Source of the DNA: Holophagales bacterium
GTDB taxonomy: Bacteria; Acidobacteriota; Thermoanaerobaculia; Multivoradales; JAGPDF01
Direction of reading: 5' to 3'
NCBI GenBank assembly: GCA_016699405.1
Contig: CP064972.1
Span: forward strand, 3,193,501-3,257,500
Length of the DNA: 64,000 nucleotides
Of this stretch, positions 34,897-45,267 are shown one piece after another (the stretch's first letter is position 1; each line of letters starts with the position of its first letter). Both the position numbers and the translations under genes were made by a program. Under the pieces are notes generated by a model. The model was given only the letters and a program-made list of their open reading frames with translations. It did no database searches and was not told where the DNA came from.

Positions 34897-35670
34897 TCAG
34901 ACCGGGTTCGGCACGTCGACGAACTCGACGTCGATCCCGAAGCGCCCCGCCAGGTGTTGGCCGAGCGCCAGGACGCCGACCTTCTCGCCGGCGTAGTGGC
35001 CGACGGCAAGGTAGTGCAGCCCGCTCTCGCGCACCAGATTCATCACCCACTCGCTCACTTCGCCAGTGATGTAGGCGTCGAGGCCGGCGCCGATCGCCTG
35101 GTGGACCTCTCCCTGGGCACCGCCGCTGATGATGCCGACGGTGGTCAGCGGGTCGGGACCGTGCAGGAAGGCGAGGGGCTCGCGCCCGAAGAGGCCGCGA
35201 CAGCGAGCCACCAGCTCGGTCGCGGAGACCGAGGTGGGGAATCGCCCACGGAAGCCCACGGGCTTGCCCTTGTAGAGCCCGAACGGCGCGAGATCGCCAA
35301 GGCCGAGCGCGCGAGCCGCCACGGCGTTGTTGCCGACCTCGGGGTGGCGATCGAGGGGCAGGTGGTAGGCGAGGAGGTTGATGTCGGCGCGCAAGAGGAC
35401 GGAAAGGCGCCGCTTCATTGGCCCGGTGACGACGCGCGGCATGCCTTCCCAGAAGAGCCCGTGGTGCACCAGGATCGCATCGGCGCCCCAGTCGGCTGCG
35501 CGCCGGAAGAGCTCTTCGCAGGCCGAGACGCCCAGGACGAGGCGCTGCACCCGATCGCGACCTTGAACCTGCAACCCGTTGGGGCCGTAGTCGGGATCGC
35601 GGGTCGGGTCGAGATATTCGTCGAGATAGGAGACGAGCGCGTCTCGCGTCATGCCTGCCGCTTCAGGCAT
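34897..35670 (-). CDS. Nif3-like dinuclear metal centre protein (YbgI/YqfO family)
   Basis: 257 residues. Family motifs are NGLQVQG (near residue 31), ILVHHGLFW (His ligands), NLLAYHLPLDRHPEVGNN, and VGHYAGEKVGV near the end (His and Glu ligands). NIF3 proteins are widely conserved, bind two metals and have been linked to GTP cyclohydrolase I type 2-like and other activities, but the function is not settled. The start ATG 35670 overlaps the stop of the upstream HD-GYP gene in ATGCCTGA, so the two are translationally coupled; another ATG lies 18 bases further in. Confidence 0.92.
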   Translation of the reverse strand: MPEAAGMTRDALVSYLDEYLDPTRDPDYGPNGLQVQGRDRVQRLVLGVSACEELFRRAADWGADAILVHHGLFWEGMPRVVTGPMKRRLSVLLRADINLLAYHLPLDRHPEVGNNAVAARALGLGDLAPFGLYKGKPVGFRGRFPTSVSATELVARCRGLFGREPLAFLHGPDPLTTVGIISGGAQGEVHQAIGAGLDAYITGEVSEWVMNLVRESGLHYLAVGHYAGEKVGVLALGQHLAGRFGIDVEFVDVPNPV

Positions 35671-36769
35671 CGGCGACCTCCGCGGCGACGGTCGGCTCGG
35701 CGCTCACCTGGAACTCGAGGGCGATCGCGGCGAAATCGCGCTCGCAGTCGAGGAAAGCGTCGACCATCTCCGGATCGAAGTGCGCGCCGCGGTCGGCGCG
35801 AATGCGCCGCAGCGCCTCGGCGTGAGGCAGCGGTCCCTTGTACGGGCGATCGCTGGTGATCGCGTCGTAGGCGTCGGCGAGGGCGACGATGCGTGCCGGC
35901 AGCGGGATGTCCTCCCGCGAGAGGGCCGCCGGATAGCCGGAGCCGTCCCAGCGCTCGTGGTGGAAGTAGGCGATCTCCATGGCCATGGTGAGGAAGGTGT
36001 GGCCGCTGAACTTCTCGATCACCGAATGGAGCGTGTCGCCCCCGATCGTCGTGTGGGTGCGCATGATCGCGGTTTCGGCAGGTGTCAAGGTGCCCCGCTT
36101 GCGCAGGATGGCGTCGGGGATGCCGACCTTGCCGATGTCGTGCAACGGGCTCGACTTGGCGACCTGCTCGACGAAGGCGGCCCCGTTGTCGACCCGCGCG
36201 CCGCGCTGGGCGACCTCGGCGGCAAGCCGGCGACTGTAGGCGGCCATCCGCTCGAGATGCTGCCCCGTCGCGTCGTCACGCGATTCGGCGAGCTTGGCGA
36301 GGGTGAGGATCGCGATGTCGCGCGTCTGTTTGAGCTCGTGGGTCCGCTCGGCAACGATGCGCTCGAGGTTCTCGCGATACTCGCGGTTCTGGCGGATCAG
36401 GCGCCCCCGTTCGAGGGCGCGAGAGATGGTATTGCCGAGATCCTCGAGGACGAAGGGCTTGACGAGGTAGTCGTAGGCGCCGTCGCGCAGGCAGAGCCGG
36501 ACGGTCTCGAGGTCCTGGAGGCCGGAGATGACGACGACCTGGATGTCCTCGTCGAGGGCCTTGATCCAGCGCAGCACCTCGAGGCCCGACAGCCCGGGCA
36601 TTTCGAGGTCGAGGAGCACGAGCTCGGGGTGAGGCGCGAGGGAGGCGAGGCGGAAACCCTCGCGGCCATCGCCGGCCGAGGTCTCCTCGAAGCCGAGGAA
36701 GCTGACCTGGGCGGCAAGCAGCTCGCGAACGCTGGGCTCGTCGTCGATGATGAGAATGCGCTCGCGCAT
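35663..36769 (-). CDS. Response regulator with HD-GYP domain (c-di-GMP phosphodiesterase)
   Basis: 368 residues. Residues 1-~120 are a CheY-like receiver (IIDDEPSVR, phospho-acceptor Asp54, Lys104 in LVKPF). A helical linker follows, then an HD-GYP domain with HD at 210-211 (SSPLHDIGKVGIPD), HH at 270-271 and GYP at 278-280 (HHERWDGSGYP). Such proteins degrade c-di-GMP to GMP when phosphorylated by a sensor kinase; no kinase gene is adjacent. The upstream pnp terminator separates it from the translation operon. Together with the GGDEF-EAL gene it shows that c-di-GMP signalling is used here. Confidence 0.95.
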   Translation of the reverse strand: MRERILIIDDEPSVRELLAAQVSFLGFEETSAGDGREGFRLASLAPHPELVLLDLEMPGLSGLEVLRWIKALDEDIQVVVISGLQDLETVRLCLRDGAYDYLVKPFVLEDLGNTISRALERGRLIRQNREYRENLERIVAERTHELKQTRDIAILTLAKLAESRDDATGQHLERMAAYSRRLAAEVAQRGARVDNGAAFVEQVAKSSPLHDIGKVGIPDAILRKRGTLTPAETAIMRTHTTIGGDTLHSVIEKFSGHTFLTMAMEIAYFHHERWDGSGYPAALSREDIPLPARIVALADAYDAITSDRPYKGPLPHAEALRRIRADRGAHFDPEMVDAFLDCERDFAAIALEFQVSAEPTVAAEVADA

Positions 36770-36823
36770 CGCCTGTTGCCGGGGGTTCGAGGATGGGACG
36801 ACGGTGTGCCGCCCGCCTCGCTG

Positions 36824-36870
36824 GAAGAAATGAAAAACGCCGGCCGTCCGCAGTCTAGGGGACGGCCGGC
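36824..36870 (-). terminator. Rho-independent terminator of pnp
   Basis: Perfect 11-bp stem: GCCGGCCGTCC (36839-36849) and GGACGGCCGGC (36860-36870). On the minus strand it is followed by GTTTTTCATTTCTTC (36838-36824). It starts 18 bases past the pnp stop and ends the nine-gene operon. Confidence 0.85.
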
Positions 36871-36888
36871 GCCGAAATCAACGCTGGC

Positions 36889-39150
<2,262 letters not shown>

Positions 39151-39200
39151 GGGTTTTCCTTGATTGTGGGCCCGCCGCAGCCGGAGGGCTGATGCAAGAG

Positions 39201-39232
39201 GGCCCGGCGGCGCTGTGGCGCCACGCCGGGCC
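39201..39232 (-). terminator. Hairpin between rpsO and pnp
   Basis: GGCCCGGCG (39201-39209) pairs with CGCCGGGCC (39224-39232), 9 bp. It starts 31 bases past the rpsO stop on the minus strand. No U-run follows, so it is more likely an RNA-processing or partial stop signal, as the rpsO-pnp gap is in E. coli, than a full terminator. Confidence 0.5.
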
Positions 39233-39263
39233 TCCTCGCGAGGTTCTGTGGACCGATCTCCGG

Positions 39264-39533
39264 CTACTTGCGGATGCCGAGTCGCTCGATCGTCGTGCGA
39301 TAGCGCTCGGAGCTCTTCTTCTTGAGGTAGTCGAGCAGGCGGCGCCGCTGGCCGACGAGCTTGAGCAGACCGCGGCGGCTGTGATGGTCCTTCTTGTGCG
39401 TCTTGAAATGCTCGGTCAGCTCGGTGATCCGACTGGTGAGCAGCGCGACCTGGACCTCGGGCGATCCGGTGTCCTTCTCGTGCTGCCGATAGTCGTTGAT
39501 GATGGCCTGCTTCTTCTCGCTGGTCTGGGGCAA
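39264..39533 (-). CDS. rpsO: Small ribosomal subunit protein S15
   Basis: 89 residues, exactly the usual S15 length, when started at TTG 39533; GGAGGA sits 7 bases upstream of that TTG. A longer reading from TTG 39548 would begin with the ribosome site itself. S15 binds 16S rRNA helices 20-22 early in 30S assembly. Signature motifs: GSPEVQVALLTSRI, HFKTHKKDHHSRRGLLKLVGQRRRLLDYL. It lies between truB and pnp, the classic order. Confidence 0.97.
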   Translation of the reverse strand: MPQTSEKKQAIINDYRQHEKDTGSPEVQVALLTSRITELTEHFKTHKKDHHSRRGLLKLVGQRRRLLDYLKKKSSERYRTTIERLGIRK

Positions 39534-39556
39534 GACCTGTTCCTCCAATCCGATCT

Positions 39557-40498
39557 CTATATCCTTTGGGACTTTAGCACATCCGTCGGTTCGTTGAATA
39601 CGATCCGTGGCTGGACAACGGCGACGCCGCCGGAGCCGATCCGCTCGACGACCGAGCCGATGGCGAGGAAGTGATGGCGGCGGTCGGTGAGCTTGACCCA
39701 GTCGCCTTCCTCGCCCACGACGTCGCGCGTGAGGACCGTCTGGCCGTGGAGAATCCGCCGCTCCTGCTGGGCGTCGACGACCACCTCGCCGAACGGCAGG
39801 GGAATCTCGTCGAAGGGCAGCCAGGCCGGACTGAGCGATTCGCCGGCCGCCACCTTCTCGCCGAGCGCGGCGACGGTGAGCGCTTCAGTGAGCCGGAACG
39901 GCCCGATGCGCGTGCGGCGAAGACGGCGCAGGTGAGCGCCGGTGCCGAGACGTTCGCCGAGGTCGTGGGCGAGGCTCCGGGCGTAGGTTCCGGATTCGCA
40001 ATCGAGCAGGAACGAGAGCTCGCCGTCGGCCAGATCTCCCACCGGGGCGAAGCCGTAGATGGCGACCTCCTTCGGCTCCTCGGGGGTCTCGCCACCACGT
40101 CGCGCGATCTCGTAGTACTTCTCGCCGCCGATCTTCTTGGCGCAGTACGGTGGCGGCACCTGGGCATAGCCGCCTTCGAACAGGCGCATCGCAGCCGCGA
40201 CGTCGGCGAACGTCACGCCGTCGGCGGAGCGCTCGCGCACGACGCGTCCGGCGGCGTCGTAGGTGTCGGTGGTCACCCCGAGACGGAAGGTGCCCTCGTA
40301 CTGCTTGGGGGCCCGGATGAGGAAGCGCGTCAGCCGGGTCGCCTGGCCGAGGGTGAGAAGGAGCAACCCGGTGGCGTCGGGATCGAGCGTGCCGCAGTGG
40401 CCGATCCGGCGCTGGCGCAGCAGCCGGCGGACCTGCTGCACGACGTCGTGCGAGGTGCAACCCGGCTGCTTGTCGACGAGCAGCAAGCCGTCAGGCAT
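39557..40498 (-). CDS. truB: tRNA pseudouridine-55 synthase
   Basis: 313 residues. TruB converts U55 in the T-loop of tRNAs. The N-terminus LLLVDKQPGCTSHDVV and the catalytic motif GHCGTLDPDATGLL (nucleophilic Asp in the GTLDP segment) are clear, with KKIGGEKYYEIARRG and a C-terminal PUA-like part. The start ATG 40498 overlaps the upstream nrnA stop as ATGCCTGA (8 bases), so translation is coupled. rpsO starts 23 bases past its stop. Confidence 0.97.
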   Translation of the reverse strand: MPDGLLLVDKQPGCTSHDVVQQVRRLLRQRRIGHCGTLDPDATGLLLLTLGQATRLTRFLIRAPKQYEGTFRLGVTTDTYDAAGRVVRERSADGVTFADVAAAMRLFEGGYAQVPPPYCAKKIGGEKYYEIARRGGETPEEPKEVAIYGFAPVGDLADGELSFLLDCESGTYARSLAHDLGERLGTGAHLRRLRRTRIGPFRLTEALTVAALGEKVAAGESLSPAWLPFDEIPLPFGEVVVDAQQERRILHGQTVLTRDVVGEEGDWVKLTDRRHHFLAIGSVVERIGSGGVAVVQPRIVFNEPTDVLKSQRI

Positions 40499-41483
40499 GG
40501 ACGCCCTCCACGGCGCGCGACAGGGCCTCGACGATCGTCTGCCGGGCTTCGCCCGCCGGTCCGCTCAACACGCAGCCGGCGGCGTTCCGATGGCCGCCGC
40601 CTTGGTGGGCGCGAGCGATGCGCTCGACGTCGACCGGGCCGCGGCTGCGCAGCGACACCTTCTGGCGGCCGTCGGAGAGCTCCTTGAACAGCGCCGCTGC
40701 CTCGACCCCGGCGATCGAGCGCGCGTGGTCGATCAGCCCTTCGGAGTCGCCGGGTTCGGCGCCGGCGCGCGCGAACATCTCGAGCGTGAGCTCGACCGTG
40801 GCGACCCGTCCACCGGCGTGGATCCCGAGGGTGCCGAGCATCTCGCCGAGCAGCCGGACGGCGGGGAGAGGCTGACTCTCGTAGAGCCAGAGCGAAACGC
40901 GCTCCGGAGATGCGCCGAGTCGCACCAGCGCAGCGGCCGCCTCGAAAGCGACGACGTTCGCGTTGCTGAAGCGGAATCCGCCGGTATCGCTCGCCACCGT
41001 CAGCAGGAGCAGCGTGGCGGTGTCGGCGTCGATCGTCGTCTTGAGGTCGACCGCCAGACGATGGACCATCTCGCCGACCGCCGGCGCCGCGCTGTCGACC
41101 CAGTTGACCTGCCCGTAGAGCTGATTGCCGAGATGATGGTCGATGTTGAGCAGTGGCAGGCCGGCCAGGGCGTCAGCCGCGAATCCGGTTCGGCCGAGGT
41201 CGGGGCACTCGAGGACGACGACGGCATCGAAGTCGTCGGGAAAACCGTTCGGTGCCTGCTCGCCGACGTGGATCCGCTCGGCGCCCGGCAGGTGGCGGTA
41301 GAGCGGCGGGACCGCGTCGCGATTCCAGATCCAGGCACTCTTGCCGAGGCTGCGCAGCACGCGCGCCAGCGCCAGCTCCGATCCGATCGCGTCGCCGTCA
41401 GGGCTCGAGTGGCTGGTCAGCAGGAAGCGGCGCCCCTTGCGCAGGCGCTGCAGCAGGGTCTCAGGAGTGGTCATCGCCGCCAT
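40491..41483 (-). CDS. nrnA: DHH/DHHA1 phosphoesterase, NrnA-type oligoribonuclease/pAp phosphatase
   Basis: 330 residues from ATG 41483 with GAGGAG 7 bases upstream; an alternative ATG is 9 bases further. Motifs: SHSSPDGDAIGS (metal Asp), VVLECPDLGRTG, LNIDHHLGN (DHH), ASDTGGFRFSN and DHHA1 GGGHRNAAGC. NrnA degrades 2-5 nt RNA to mononucleotides and cleaves 3'-phosphoadenosine 5'-phosphate. It sits between rbfA and truB, overlapping rbfA by 23 bases and truB by 8, as in several Gram-positive and delta-type genomes. Confidence 0.95.
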   Translation of the reverse strand: MAAMTTPETLLQRLRKGRRFLLTSHSSPDGDAIGSELALARVLRSLGKSAWIWNRDAVPPLYRHLPGAERIHVGEQAPNGFPDDFDAVVVLECPDLGRTGFAADALAGLPLLNIDHHLGNQLYGQVNWVDSAAPAVGEMVHRLAVDLKTTIDADTATLLLLTVASDTGGFRFSNANVVAFEAAAALVRLGASPERVSLWLYESQPLPAVRLLGEMLGTLGIHAGGRVATVELTLEMFARAGAEPGDSEGLIDHARSIAGVEAAALFKELSDGRQKVSLRSRGPVDVERIARAHQGGGHRNAAGCVLSGPAGEARQTIVEALSRAVEGVHA

Positions 41484-41817
41484 CGTGGATCTCCTCGAGC
41501 AGTTTGCTGATCTGCTGGCTGTACTCGGCGCCACGGTCGAGCTGGAAGTGCAATTCGGGAACGACGCGCAGCTTGAGGCGCGGGGCGAGCCGGCTCCGCA
41601 GCATGCCGCGGGCGCCTTCGAGAGCCTCGACGGCGGCGGCGCGCTGCTCTTCGCTGCCGAGCGCCGACACCGAAACGCGGGCATGCCTCAGGTCGCGGGT
41701 GATCTCGACCCGCGTCACCGTGACGAGGTGGACGCGCGGGTCCCGGACCTCGCGCCGGATCAGGTCCGAGAGCTCGGCGCGCAGCAGATCGTCGATGCGT
41801 TCAGTGCGTCGGCTCAT
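41461..41817 (-). CDS. rbfA: 30S ribosome-binding factor A
   Basis: 118 residues. RbfA helps mature the 5' end of 16S rRNA. It has the KH-type fold with RTERIDDLLRAELSDLIRREVRDPRV at the start, then VTVTRVEITRDLRHARVSVSALG and LRSRLAPRLKLRVVPELHFQLDRG. Start ATG 41817 overlaps the ylxP stop (41814) by four bases; its end overlaps nrnA. Normal length. Confidence 0.97.
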   Translation of the reverse strand: MSRRTERIDDLLRAELSDLIRREVRDPRVHLVTVTRVEITRDLRHARVSVSALGSEEQRAAAVEALEGARGMLRSRLAPRLKLRVVPELHFQLDRGAEYSQQISKLLEEIHDGGDDHS

Positions 41818-42107
41818 GCGTTTCCCTCCAGGAACTCCGGCTCCCAGCCGAGGAGCACGGCTTCCTCTTCGTCGTCGATCAGCCGCCGCAACTCGTCCAT
41901 CAGGCGGCGTAACTCGCGTTCGTCACCGGCCACGGCGGCCAGTCCGAGCTCGGCGCGCTGCAGCAGGTCGTGGCTGCCGGTCTCGGCGACCGAGATCCGG
42001 TAGCGCTGGTGCAGCCGCTCGACGAGCGAGCGCACCACCCGCCGCTTGTGCTTCAGACTGCCGGAGTAGGGGAGATGGAGCTCGCAGCAGACGATGGCGA
42101 CGAACAC
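41814..42107 (-). CDS. ylxP: DUF503 / YlxP-like protein
   Basis: 97 residues from GTG 42107, with GGAGCG 9 bases upstream. The DUF503 family has this size; MFVAIVCCELHLPYSGSLKHKRRVVRSL is its usual N-terminus, followed by ISVAETGSHDLLQRAELGLAAVA. In Bacillus and others ylxP lies between infB and rbfA, the same as here; its role in ribosome assembly is inferred from context. It overlaps rbfA by 4 bases and starts 61 bases after infB ends. Confidence 0.93.
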   Translation of the reverse strand: MFVAIVCCELHLPYSGSLKHKRRVVRSLVERLHQRYRISVAETGSHDLLQRAELGLAAVAGDERELRRLMDELRRLIDDEEEAVLLGWEPEFLEGNA

Positions 42108-42168
42108 GGCGGGACGCTCCGTGCCGCGGGCGACGACAGAGGCGGGCCGAAGAGCCTGCTCTCCGGCC

Positions 42169-45100
42169 TCACAGCGTCGCGGCGACCTCCTCCTTGGCGT
42201 ACGCCTCGATGATGTCCCCCGGCTTGAGGTCCTGGAAGCGATCGAGGCCGATGCCGCAGTCGAAGCCGGCGCGCACCTCGGAGGCGTCGTCCTTGAAGCG
42301 CTTGAGCGAAGCGATCTTGCCCTCGTGCACGACGCGCCCGTCGCGCACCAGGCGAACCGTCGCGCTGCGCGGGATCGAGCCCTCGACGACGTGGCAACCG
42401 GCGATCGTTCCGACCTTCGGGACGCGGAAGATGTCGCGCACTTCGGCGCGCCCCTTGGAGACTTCACGGAACGTCGGATCGAGCAGGCCGGTCATGCCCT
42501 TGCGCAGCTCGTCGAGCAGCTCGTAGATGACCGTGTGCAGGCGGATGTCGACCTGCTCCTTCTCGGCCAGATCGCTGGCGATGCGCTCCGGTCGCACGTT
42601 GAAGCCGACGATGATCGCCTTCGAGGCCGAAGCGAGCAGCACGTCGTTGGTCGAAATGGCGCCGACCCCGCTGTGCAGCACGTTGACCTTGACCTTGTCG
42701 GTGGCAAGCTTGCCGACGCTGTCGCGCAGCACTTCGAGCGAGCCGCCGACGTCGGCCTTGAGGACCACCGGCAGCTCCTTGACCTCGCCCTCGCGAATCT
42801 CGCGGAAGAGCTGCTCGAGCGACATCCGGCCCTGCGCCGGTGCGAGCTCGCGCTTGCGCTGCTCGAGCTGGCGGTACTCGACGATCTGGCGTGCCTTGGC
42901 CTCCTCGGCGACGACCTGGAACGGGTCGCCGGCGGTCGGCATCTCGCCGAATCCGGCGACTTCCACCGGCGTCGCCGGCTCGGCGGCGGCGATCTTGCGA
43001 CCGACGTCGTCGCTCATCGCGCGCACGCGGCCCCAGGTCGCGCCGCTGACGAAGACGTCGCCCACCCGCAGCGTACCGTTCTGTACCAGGACCGTGGCGA
43101 CGATGCCGCGCCCGGCCTCCTTGCGCGCTTCGACGATGAGCCCCTGCGCCGGCAACTCGGGGTCGGCCTTGAGCTCGAGCAGGTCGGCGGTGAGGAGGAT
43201 CATCTCGAGGAGCGTGTCGATCCCCTGGCGCAGCTTGGCCGACATCTTGACCGTGACCGTCTGCCCGCCCCACTCCTCGGACATCAGCCCCTGTTCGGAG
43301 AGCTGCCGCAGGACCTTCTCCGGGTTGGCGTTCGGCTTGTCGATCTTGTTGACCGCGACGACGATCGGCACGCCGGCGGCGCGGGCGTGATTGATCGCCT
43401 CGAGCGTCTGCGGCATGACGCCGTCGTCGGCGGCGACCACCAGCACGACGATGTCGGTGGCGCGGGCTCCGCGGGCCCGCATCATGGTGAAGGCCTCGTG
43501 GCCGGGCGTGTCGAGGAAGACGATCTTGCGGCCCTGCGCCTCGACCTGGTAGGCGCCGATGTGCTGCGTGATGCCGCCGAACTCGGACTCGACCACCTTG
43601 GAGGAGCGAATGGCGTCGAGCAGCGAGGTCTTGCCGTGGTCGACGTGTCCCATGATGGTGACCACGGGGGCGCGCGACGACTTGCCTTCGGTCTTGATCT
43701 TGGCCTCCTGGCGGTGCTGGATCTCTTCCTCGAAGGTCATCACCTTGGCTTCGAGCCCCAACTCGCCGGCGAGCTTGACGCCGAGCTCGGGCTCGATGAC
43801 GAAGTTGATGTTGGCGAGGATGCCGCGATCGAAGAGCAGCCGGATCAGGTCCTTGGCCTTGGCGCCGATGCGCTCGGAGAAGTCGCGCAGGGTCATGCCT
43901 TCGGAGATGACCAGCGGGCCGTCGTCGGGCTGGGTGTTCGCCGAGATCGCGGTGCGCGCGCTTTCGACGCCGCCGTCCTCGCGGCCTTCGGCGCGCCGCC
44001 GCCGTCGGGCGCTGACCCCACCGGTCGGAACGACGGACTCGTCGATCACGTCCTCGATGTTCTGCAGCGTCCCCTTGAACGTCCGGAGATCCTCGTCCTT
44101 GACCTGCGGCCCGGTCGGCCTCTTGATGCCGCGCTTGAGCTTCTTCAGACGATCGGCGGCGTCGCTTCCCGGGCTGGCGGGAGCGGGACGACGCGTCTCT
44201 TCGCGACCCGTCGGCGGAGCGCTCCCGGGACCGGCGCCCCGTCCCGGGCTACCCGGACGAAGCGAGGGGAGCGACGGCGGGCGACTGCCCGGCGTGACGA
44301 TCGGACGGGGGCGGCCATAGCCACCTGGCCCGCCGGGACCGCGACCCGGTCCACCCGGTCCACTACCGGGACGTGCCGGACCGGCGCCGTAGCCGGGTCG
44401 ACTCGGGGCTCCCGGGCGTGCGCCCGGGCCGGTGTACGGGCGTGCTGGAGCGCCGGGACGCGGCGGCCCCCCCGGGCGAGGTGCACCGGGAAGGGGCGGG
44501 CGTCGGTCGCCGGCACCGGCCGGACGGTAGGCGCCGGTCCCGCGGTCTCCGGGGCCGACCGGACGCATCCCCGGGCGGATGGCCGCGGGATGGGTGATCG
44601 GGGGGCGATCGGGGGTCCGCGGCACGATCGGCGGCGGTGCGGTCGGCATCGGCGTCGGCGGCGCGATCGGTCGCGGCGTAACCGGCGTGGGGGCCGGGAT
44701 GGGTGCGGCCGTGACCTCCGGCGGAGCCTCGACCGGGGCTTCGACCGGCGCCTCCGGCTCGACAGGCATCTCGGGTGGCGCGACGAGGATTTCGCTCGGC
44801 GCGAGCTCGGTCTCTCCGTCGAGCCCGGCGACGAGCTCCCCAGGGTATCCGGCTCCCGGTGCCCGTTCCGACGGTGGCAGCGTCTTGATCGCACCGTCTG
44901 CTCTCTGGATGATCGTTCGCGGGCGCGCTGGACGCAGCGGGTTGACCGGCGGACGGCGTGCCGGTGCCGCGGGTGCCGGCGCGGGTGCCGGTGCCGGAGC
45001 TCCGGGAGCGGCGGGGGCCCCCGGACTGTCGTCCATGATGACCTCGCGCGGCGAGGGGAGCTTCTTGCCGAGCAGGATCGCCTGGATCACCTCGGTGTCG

Positions 45101-45213
45101 ATCGCGGCGTCGTCGCCCTCGACCCGGACACCGATGGAGCGCAGCTTGAAGATCAGATCCTGCGCGGGGATCCGCATGCTCTTGGCGAGGTCGTGGACCC
45201 GAATCTTTGCCAT
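42169..45213 (-). CDS. infB: Translation initiation factor IF-2
   Basis: 1014 residues. IF-2 is the GTPase that brings fMet-tRNA to the ribosome. N-terminal IF2_N module (MAKIRVHDLAKSMRIPAQDLIFKLRSIGV), then a Pro/Ala/Gly/Arg-rich linker of about 250 residues (roughly 70-330), a second IF2_N-like region (GPLVISEGMTLRDFSERIGAKAKDLIRLLF), and the G domain (GHVDHGKTSLL, DTPGHEAF, NKIDKPNA), domains II-IV following. The linker is long and compositionally biased but in frame. nusA is 54 bases upstream. Confidence 0.97.
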   Translation of the reverse strand: MAKIRVHDLAKSMRIPAQDLIFKLRSIGVRVEGDDAAIDTEVIQAILLGKKLPSPREVIMDDSPGAPAAPGAPAPAPAPAPAAPARRPPVNPLRPARPRTIIQRADGAIKTLPPSERAPGAGYPGELVAGLDGETELAPSEILVAPPEMPVEPEAPVEAPVEAPPEVTAAPIPAPTPVTPRPIAPPTPMPTAPPPIVPRTPDRPPITHPAAIRPGMRPVGPGDRGTGAYRPAGAGDRRPPLPGAPRPGGPPRPGAPARPYTGPGARPGAPSRPGYGAGPARPGSGPGGPGRGPGGPGGYGRPRPIVTPGSRPPSLPSLRPGSPGRGAGPGSAPPTGREETRRPAPASPGSDAADRLKKLKRGIKRPTGPQVKDEDLRTFKGTLQNIEDVIDESVVPTGGVSARRRRRAEGREDGGVESARTAISANTQPDDGPLVISEGMTLRDFSERIGAKAKDLIRLLFDRGILANINFVIEPELGVKLAGELGLEAKVMTFEEEIQHRQEAKIKTEGKSSRAPVVTIMGHVDHGKTSLLDAIRSSKVVESEFGGITQHIGAYQVEAQGRKIVFLDTPGHEAFTMMRARGARATDIVVLVVAADDGVMPQTLEAINHARAAGVPIVVAVNKIDKPNANPEKVLRQLSEQGLMSEEWGGQTVTVKMSAKLRQGIDTLLEMILLTADLLELKADPELPAQGLIVEARKEAGRGIVATVLVQNGTLRVGDVFVSGATWGRVRAMSDDVGRKIAAAEPATPVEVAGFGEMPTAGDPFQVVAEEAKARQIVEYRQLEQRKRELAPAQGRMSLEQLFREIREGEVKELPVVLKADVGGSLEVLRDSVGKLATDKVKVNVLHSGVGAISTNDVLLASASKAIIVGFNVRPERIASDLAEKEQVDIRLHTVIYELLDELRKGMTGLLDPTFREVSKGRAEVRDIFRVPKVGTIAGCHVVEGSIPRSATVRLVRDGRVVHEGKIASLKRFKDDASEVRAGFDCGIGLDRFQDLKPGDIIEAYAKEEVAATL

Positions 45214-45267
45214 ATTCCGTCTCTACCTCTTGCGACCCTGGGCTCGAATAGTGCGTGGGCTCCGACT

